A DNA stretch of 9,957 bases from DASWRT01 sp036403035. Lineage in GTDB: Bacteria > Pseudomonadota > Alphaproteobacteria > ATCC43930 > CGMCC-115725. Below, in pieces: positions 6,260 through 9,957 of the stretch (position 1 is its first letter; every line of letters begins with the position of its first letter). The DNA lies in assembly GCA_036403035.1 (NCBI GenBank), contig DASWRT010000154.1, positions 1 to 9,957 on the forward strand, given 5' to 3'. The notes beneath the pieces are model-generated. The model searched no databases. It had not been told where the DNA came from and worked only from the letters and a program-made list of their open reading frames with translations. Both the position numbers and the translations under genes were made by a program.

Positions 6260-6288
6260 GTATTATCGAAAAACCCGCCGGTCGGCAA
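6260..6288 (-). promoter_or_regulatory. Candidate sigma-70 promoter for rpmF-plsX-fabH
   Basis: On the minus strand, TTGCCG (6288-6283) and TAATAC (6265-6260) are separated by exactly 17 nt. Transcription would begin near 6253, giving a leader of about 34 nt before the rpmF ATG at 6219. It occupies the 118-bp gap after yceD. Confidence 0.6.
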
Positions 6289-6337
6289 TATCGGGCGCAG
6301 CAAAGCTGGCCCGAGCGCACCGGTTATCCCTGAACGG

Positions 6338-6940
6338 CTATCCCTTTCGCAAGGCCGCAAGCACCGCGAACGGGTTCGGCTTCTCGTCACCCTGCCCTCC
6401 GGCGGCAGCAGTAGCCGTCGCGGCCGAGCCTCTATCGTCCGTCTCGCCGCCGCCCGCGGATCCCGCAGGCTCGCCGCCGGATGCCGCTTCGGGAGGCAGC
6501 TCCGCGCCGGGCGACCGCGGATAGGGATCGAGGACGAGCGACAGCTGCTGGGCAACCGCCTCACCGATATCGAGCGCGTCTCCGGCGAGCGGCTCGATCA
6601 GTTCTTCGTCGCCGTCGACCAGCAGTACGTCGAGCGCATCCTCCTCGACCTCGCCGTAGATCACGGTGAACCGGTCGGCGACGCGGCTTGCGAACGGCTC
6701 CAGCATCACGACGCATTCCTGCACGACATCCGCCGCCAGCTCGCCGTCGAGCCGGATACGGCCGCCGGAGAGACGGCGCAGACGGATCTCCGCCGTCAGG
6801 CTGCCGAGGTCGACCAAGCCGAACCGCTCGGCGAGGCGCCGTCGCTCCTCCTCGTTAGGCGCAATCTGGTAGGACGCCTCGGCGCCGGAGGCAAGCCGGG
6901 CGACGGACACCAAGCGGGAGAACTCGGGCGCAGCGGTCAT
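6338..6940 (-). CDS. yceD: YceD/DUF177 family protein (23S rRNA accumulation)
   Basis: 200 aa. The E. coli homologue is needed for normal accumulation of 23S rRNA, and the gene sits next to rpmF in most bacteria. Family marks are VVQECVVMLEPF (72-83, with the conserved Cys76), the acidic stretch EEDALDVLLVDGDEELIEPL (99-118), DIGEAVAQQLSLVLDPYPR (124-142) and the C-terminal NPFAVLAALRKG. Between them, residues 145-187 are a Gly/Ala/Ser/Asp-rich linker that looks disordered and is probably variable. The start ATG overlaps the stop of the upstream bc1 chaperone gene by 4 nt (ATGA), indicating coupled translation. The link between an rRNA factor and a respiratory-complex chaperone is a conserved alphaproteobacterial arrangement; I know of no direct functional tie. 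Confidence 0.92.
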   Translation of the reverse strand: MTAAPEFSRLVSVARLASGAEASYQIAPNEEERRRLAERFGLVDLGSLTAEIRLRRLSGGRIRLDGELAADVVQECVVMLEPFASRVADRFTVIYGEVEEDALDVLLVDGDEELIEPLAGDALDIGEAVAQQLSLVLDPYPRSPGAELPPEAASGGEPAGSAGGGETDDRGSAATATAAAGGQGDEKPNPFAVLAALRKG

Positions 6941-7503
6941 GGCTGCATCCTCCGCGGCGTCGGCAGCGGCGGAAATTCCGCCTTGCCGGCGAGGAGGCCG
7001 GAAACCGGTTGCGCCGTCAGCATCGCCGCCGCCCGGCGCAGATAATCCGCCATCGCTGCGACGTCGGCCGCATCGACACTCTCGACCGTGCCGTAGAGAT
7101 TGCGCCGCAGCGCCTCGGCGAAGATCGCTTCCGCCTCGCCGACGCCGGCAAGTCCTTTCTCGTAGGCAAGGGCGCGGCCATAGAAGCCGGCAGCCATCCG
7201 CTTCACGTGCTTGCCGACGCTGAGGTCGCCGACGCCGAGTTCGCGGAGCGCGCGATCGAGATCGGCAAACATTGCATCGAACAGCTCCTGCGCGAAGTCG
7301 GCCGTCTCGGCATGTTCCGCCTTGAGCCGGTTGAGCACGAGGAAGGCATGAAGCGCGATCAGCTCGAAGCGCCCGTCGAGCGTGTCGGGCACGCCGCGCT
7401 CGGCGAAGAACACCGGCTGGCGTGCCTGCTCGACGATGCGCGCATAGAGGCGGTAGGCGGCGTCACGCTTATCGTTGCGTCGAAACAGACGCGCCAGCGG
7501 CAT
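6937..7503 (-). CDS. Ubiquinol-cytochrome c chaperone (CBP3/UQCC1 family)
   Basis: 188 aa. Members of this family (Pfam Ubiq_cyt_C_chap) assist assembly of cytochrome b into respiratory complex III; mitochondrial CBP3/UQCC1 is the eukaryotic relative. Hallmarks are GVPDTLDGRFELIALHAFLV (37-56), LFDAMFADLDRALRELGVGD (74-93), then LSVGKHVKRM (94-103) and FYGRALAY (107-114), all predicted helical. No signal peptide is visible, so it should be cytoplasmic or at the inner face of the membrane. The ATG at 7503 is chosen over 7572 because GAGGAA lies 8 nt upstream and the family begins with PLARLF; the longer form adds unrelated residues. It is divergent from bamE across a 153-bp gap and overlaps yceD by 4 nt, so it should lead the yceD unit. 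Its presence implies the organism has a bc1 complex. Confidence 0.9.
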   Translation of the reverse strand: MPLARLFRRNDKRDAAYRLYARIVEQARQPVFFAERGVPDTLDGRFELIALHAFLVLNRLKAEHAETADFAQELFDAMFADLDRALRELGVGDLSVGKHVKRMAAGFYGRALAYEKGLAGVGEAEAIFAEALRRNLYGTVESVDAADVAAMADYLRRAAAMLTAQPVSGLLAGKAEFPPLPTPRRMQP

Positions 7504-7545
7504 CGATGTGGTTCCTCGGAATCGGGCAGCGCCGAACCGGCGTGA

Positions 7546-7576
7546 TTGACACCCGGCCGGCCGGCAGTGCAAGTAT
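7546..7576 (+). promoter_or_regulatory. Possible promoter for bamE
   Basis: A perfect -35 hexamer TTGACA (7546-7551) lies 110 nt before the bamE start. The -10 is poor: CAAGTA after 18 nt or AAGTAT after 19 nt. The rest of the divergent gap (7504-7656) shows no clear promoter for the minus-strand chaperone gene. Confidence 0.3.
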
Positions 7577-7656
7577 CGAACAGATTGGCGGCAGTTCGCC
7601 CGATTTCAATCGGCCGCAGCACCGCAGACAGGCACCCCCACCGTCGAGGCTCGTTC

Positions 7657-8151
7657 GTGTTCCACGCCCGCTCCCGCCGCAGTCCGATGCTCGGCACCGC
7701 CGCCGTCGCCGCGGCCCTGCTGCTCGCCGGCTGCTCCACCACCGTCGACCAGCGCGGCAACCTGCCGGACGAAGCGAAGCTTGAGCTGATCCGTCCCGGC
7801 GTCACCAGCAAGGATACGGTGTCGCAGCTTCTCGGCACGCCGTCGAGCGTGTCGACGTTCGACAGCAAGACTTGGTACTACATCAGCGACCGTACCGAGC
7901 AGTTCGCCTTCTTCAAACCAAAGCTGCTCGACCAGCAGGTCGTCGCCGTCAGCTTCGACGAGAACGGCGTCGTTCAGGACGTTACGCATCGCGGCATGGA
8001 AGACCGCCGCGAGGTCAGCATGTCGACGCGCGTGACCCCGACGCCCGGCCGCGAACTCGGCTTGATGGAGCAGCTCGTCGGCAATCTCGGGCGCTTCAAC
8101 GCGGGGGACAGCAACAACCGGTCGACCGACAATCGCGGCCCGCCGCCCTGA
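7657..8151 (+). CDS. bamE: Outer membrane protein assembly factor BamE (SmpA/OmlA lipoprotein)
   Basis: 164 aa lipoprotein. BamE is the small accessory lipoprotein of the BAM complex that folds beta-barrels into the outer membrane. The N-terminus is a lipoprotein signal: Arg-rich start, Ala/Leu core and lipobox LAGC with Cys26 as the acylated residue. The BamE domain covers about 42-112: LIRPGVTSKDTVSQLLGTPS (44-63), then TWYYISDR, then KLLDQQVVAVSFDENGVVQD (89-108). A polar tail (115-164) is longer than in E. coli BamE and ends in Asn/Pro-rich sequence. The start is taken as GTG 7657, with CGAGG 7 nt upstream and three arginines before the hydrophobic core; ATG 7687 would leave a signal without a basic start, and 7546 gives an unlikely leader. 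It is followed by a strong terminator. Confidence 0.92.
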   Translation: MFHARSRRSPMLGTAAVAAALLLAGCSTTVDQRGNLPDEAKLELIRPGVTSKDTVSQLLGTPSSVSTFDSKTWYYISDRTEQFAFFKPKLLDQQVVAVSFDENGVVQDVTHRGMEDRREVSMSTRVTPTPGRELGLMEQLVGNLGRFNAGDSNNRSTDNRGPPP

Positions 8152-8197
8152 CCCGGTCCGCGCCCGCGGCGCGTCTCGGCCCGCCTCCATCAAAACG

Positions 8198-8232
8198 AAA
8201 GCCCCGGAAGCACTCGCTTCCGGGGCTTTTTT
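8198..8232. terminator. Bidirectional intrinsic terminator between bamE and hppA
   Basis: An 11-bp perfect stem (GCCCCGGAAGC at 8201-8211 with its complement at 8216-8226) and loop ACTC are extended to 14 bp by flanking AAA/TTT. On the plus strand it is followed by a run of six T (8227-8232), fitting termination of bamE. On the minus strand the stem is followed by TTTCGTTTTG, so it probably also ends the convergent hppA transcript. Confidence 0.92.
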
Positions 8233-8235
8233 CTT

Positions 8236-8265
8236 GCCGGCGGCGGCGGTCCAGCCGCCGCCGGC
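8236..8265. repeat. GC-only 12-bp inverted repeat beside the hppA stop
   Basis: Arms GCCGGCGGCGGC (8236-8247) and its exact complement (8254-8265) surround a 6-nt loop. In an hppA transcript this hairpin would form 8 nt after the stop codon and just before the terminator hairpin. No T-run follows, so it may serve as an mRNA 3'-end barrier rather than as a terminator. Confidence 0.6.
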
Positions 8266-8273
8266 CGCCGGTA

Positions 8274-9957
8274 TCAGTGGGCCGCGGCGGCGAGGATCGC
8301 GAGCAGCAGCAGCGCCACGATGTTGGTGATCTTGATCATCGGGTTGACCGCCGGTCCGGCGGTATCCTTGTACGGATCGCCGACCGTGTCGCCGGTCACC
8401 GCCGCCTTGTGGGCGTCGGAACCCTTGCCGCCGTGATGTCCCTCCTCGATGTACTTCTTCGCGTTGTCCCAGGCGCCGCCGCCCGATGTCATCGAGATCG
8501 CGACGAACAGTCCGGTGACGATCGTGCCGAGGAGCATCGCTCCCAGCGCGCTGAACGCCGCGCTCTGCCCGGCGATCGCCGAGACGATGAAGTAGAGGAC
8601 GATCGGAGCCAGCACCGGGAGCAGCGACGGGATGATCATCTCCTTGATCGCGGCGCGGGTCAGCATGTCGACGGCGCGGCCGTAATCCGGCTTGGCGGTG
8701 CCTTCCATGATGCCCTTGATCTCGCGGAACTGGCGCCGCACCTCCACCACCACCGAGCTGGCGGCGCGGCCGACCGCGGTCATGCCCATCGCGCCGAACA
8801 GGTACGGCAGCAGGCCGCCGACGAACAGCCCGACGACGACATACGGGTCCTGAAGCGCGAACCGCACGTCGAGGTTCGGGAAGTAGTGCTTCAGATCCTC
8901 GGTGTAGGCCGCGAAGAGCACGACCGCCGCAAGACCGGCCGACCCGATCGCATAGCCCTTGGTGACCGCCTTGGTGGTGTTGCCGACAGCATCCAGCGCG
9001 TCGGTCGTCTTGCGGACGTCCTTCGGCAGGTCGGCCATCTCGGCGATGCCGCCGGCATTGTCCGTGACCGGGCCGTAGGCGTCGAGCGCGACGACCATCC
9101 CGGCGAGCGCCAGCATCGTGGTCGCCGCGACCGAGATGCCGAACAGCCCGGCGAGGATGTAGGAGACGATGATGCCGAAGCAGATCACGATCACCGGAAG
9201 CGCCGTCGCCTCCATGGAGACCGCGAGGCCCTGGATGACGTTGGTGCCGTGGCCGGTGGTCGAGCTCTGCGCGACGCTGCGCACCGGACGGTAGGCGGTC
9301 GACGTGTAGTACTCGGTGATCCAGACGATGAGGCCGGTTACGACCAGACCGACGATGGCGCAGCCGAAGAGCGCGCCGCCGCTGACCGTCAGATTGTTCG
9401 TCATCGTGATCGTCGTGCCGAAGCCGATCATCAGCGCGATGGTCGCGGCGATCAGGACGAGAGAAATCGCCCCGGTTACGATCAGGCCCTTATAGAGGGC
9501 CGCCATGATGTTGTTGTTGGTGCCGAGCTTCACGAAGTACGTGCCGATCACCGAGGCGACGATGCATACCGCGCCGATGACGAGCGGCAGCACCATCATG
9601 GTGTCGCGCCAGTCGGTGTTGAAGAAGATCGCGGCGAGCAGCATCGTCGCGACGGTCGTGACCGCATAGGTCTCGAACAGGTCGGCGGCCATGCCGGCGC
9701 AGTCGCCGACATTGTCGCCGACATTGTCGGCGATCACCGCGGGGTTGCGCGGATCGTCCTCCGGGATGCCCGCTTCGACCTTACCAACGAGGTCGGCGCC
9801 GACGTCGGCGCCCTTGGTGAAGATGCCGCCGCCGAGACGCGCGAAGATCGAGATCAGCGAGGCGCCGAAGCTCAGGCCGACCAGCGCCTCCAGGATCGCG
9901 CGCAGTCCGGCGGGATCGTGATAGCCCTTCCAGCCCAGCAGGATCAGGAAGTACAGC
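8274..9957 (-). CDS. hppA: K+-independent H+-translocating membrane pyrophosphatase (5' end outside window)
   Basis: About 560 residues are visible, with the N-terminal part beyond the window edge; the family is usually 670-720 aa. This inner-membrane pump uses pyrophosphate hydrolysis to export protons. Visible motifs are GGGIFTKGADVGADLVGKVE (fragment residues 42-61, with the Asp/Lys/Glu residues of the pyrophosphate site), DNVGDNVGDCAG (77-88), the second acidic motif DAYGPVTDNAGGIAEM, and near the C-terminus GGAWDNAKKYIEEG plus GDTVGDPYKDTAGPAVNPMI. Many hydrophobic membrane helices lie between. The potassium-site segment reads GNTTKAVTKG, with Lys329 and Thr332 of the fragment at the positions that mark K+-independent enzymes, which are proton pumps. 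The frame is open to the window edge; a GTG at 9737 is internal, not a start. It converges on bamE, with the terminator between them. Confidence 0.96.
   Translation of the reverse strand, partial: LYFLILLGWKGYHDPAGLRAILEALVGLSFGASLISIFARLGGGIFTKGADVGADLVGKVEAGIPEDDPRNPAVIADNVGDNVGDCAGMAADLFETYAVTTVATMLLAAIFFNTDWRDTMMVLPLVIGAVCIVASVIGTYFVKLGTNNNIMAALYKGLIVTGAISLVLIAATIALMIGFGTTITMTNNLTVSGGALFGCAIVGLVVTGLIVWITEYYTSTAYRPVRSVAQSSTTGHGTNVIQGLAVSMEATALPVIVICFGIIVSYILAGLFGISVAATTMLALAGMVVALDAYGPVTDNAGGIAEMADLPKDVRKTTDALDAVGNTTKAVTKGYAIGSAGLAAVVLFAAYTEDLKHYFPNLDVRFALQDPYVVVGLFVGGLLPYLFGAMGMTAVGRAASSVVVEVRRQFREIKGIMEGTAKPDYGRAVDMLTRAAIKEMIIPSLLPVLAPIVLYFIVSAIAGQSAAFSALGAMLLGTIVTGLFVAISMTSGGGAWDNAKKYIEEGHHGGKGSDAHKAAVTGDTVGDPYKDTAGPAVNPMIKITNIVALLLLAILAAAAH

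Overview
This window looks like ordinary chromosome of a GC-rich alphaproteobacterium, probably Rhodospirillales-like. That placement rests on gene order and protein style, not on any search. The core is a gene neighbourhood typical of Alphaproteobacteria. On the minus strand it runs: cytochrome bc1 assembly chaperone, yceD (DUF177), rpmF, plsX, fabH, ihfA, MerR regulator. The lipoprotein gene bamE is divergent from the chaperone, and hppA (membrane pyrophosphatase) converges on bamE.

Layout. 1-101: C-terminal tail of a plus-strand gene, possibly an alpha/beta hydrolase. 103-139: imperfect palindrome. 229-513 (minus): small secreted low-complexity protein with a candidate terminator behind it, divergent from 630-1799 (plus), an acyl-CoA dehydrogenase. 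1865-2656 (plus): secreted trypsin-like serine protease. 2689-2702: FNR/FixK-type box, followed by a small helical protein gene (about 2781-2987, plus). 3034-3513: MerR. 3517-3849: ihfA. 3947-4927: fabH. 4927-5988: plsX. 6031-6219: rpmF. 6338-6940: yceD. 6937-7503: bc1 chaperone (all minus). 7657-8151 (plus): bamE. 8198-8232: bidirectional terminator. 8274-9957 (minus): hppA, cut at the window edge.

How the genes work together. The minus-strand cluster joins respiratory complex III assembly, ribosome and rRNA maturation (YceD, L32), the start of phospholipid synthesis (PlsX) and of fatty acid synthesis (FabH), and a nucleoid or regulatory pair (IHF alpha, MerR). Tight overlaps (ATGA between chaperone and yceD, TGATG between plsX and fabH, 3 nt between ihfA and merR) indicate translational coupling inside three blocks. 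Good -35/-10 pairs with 17-nt spacers lie just before rpmF and just before ihfA, so the cluster probably holds nested transcription units. The part from 1 to about 2990 is accessory in character: catabolic or secreted proteins and one probable oxygen-regulated small gene.

No stretch over 300 bases lacks a gene; the largest gaps (102-228, 514-629, 2657-2780, 7504-7656, 8152-8273) are described in the entries. I saw no tRNA, rRNA, CRISPR array, insertion sequence or phage gene, and no convincing undescribed multi-gene system. The best leads are the FNR-type box with its small gene, the acyl-CoA dehydrogenase with a relocated catalytic base, and the protease with an altered serine motif.
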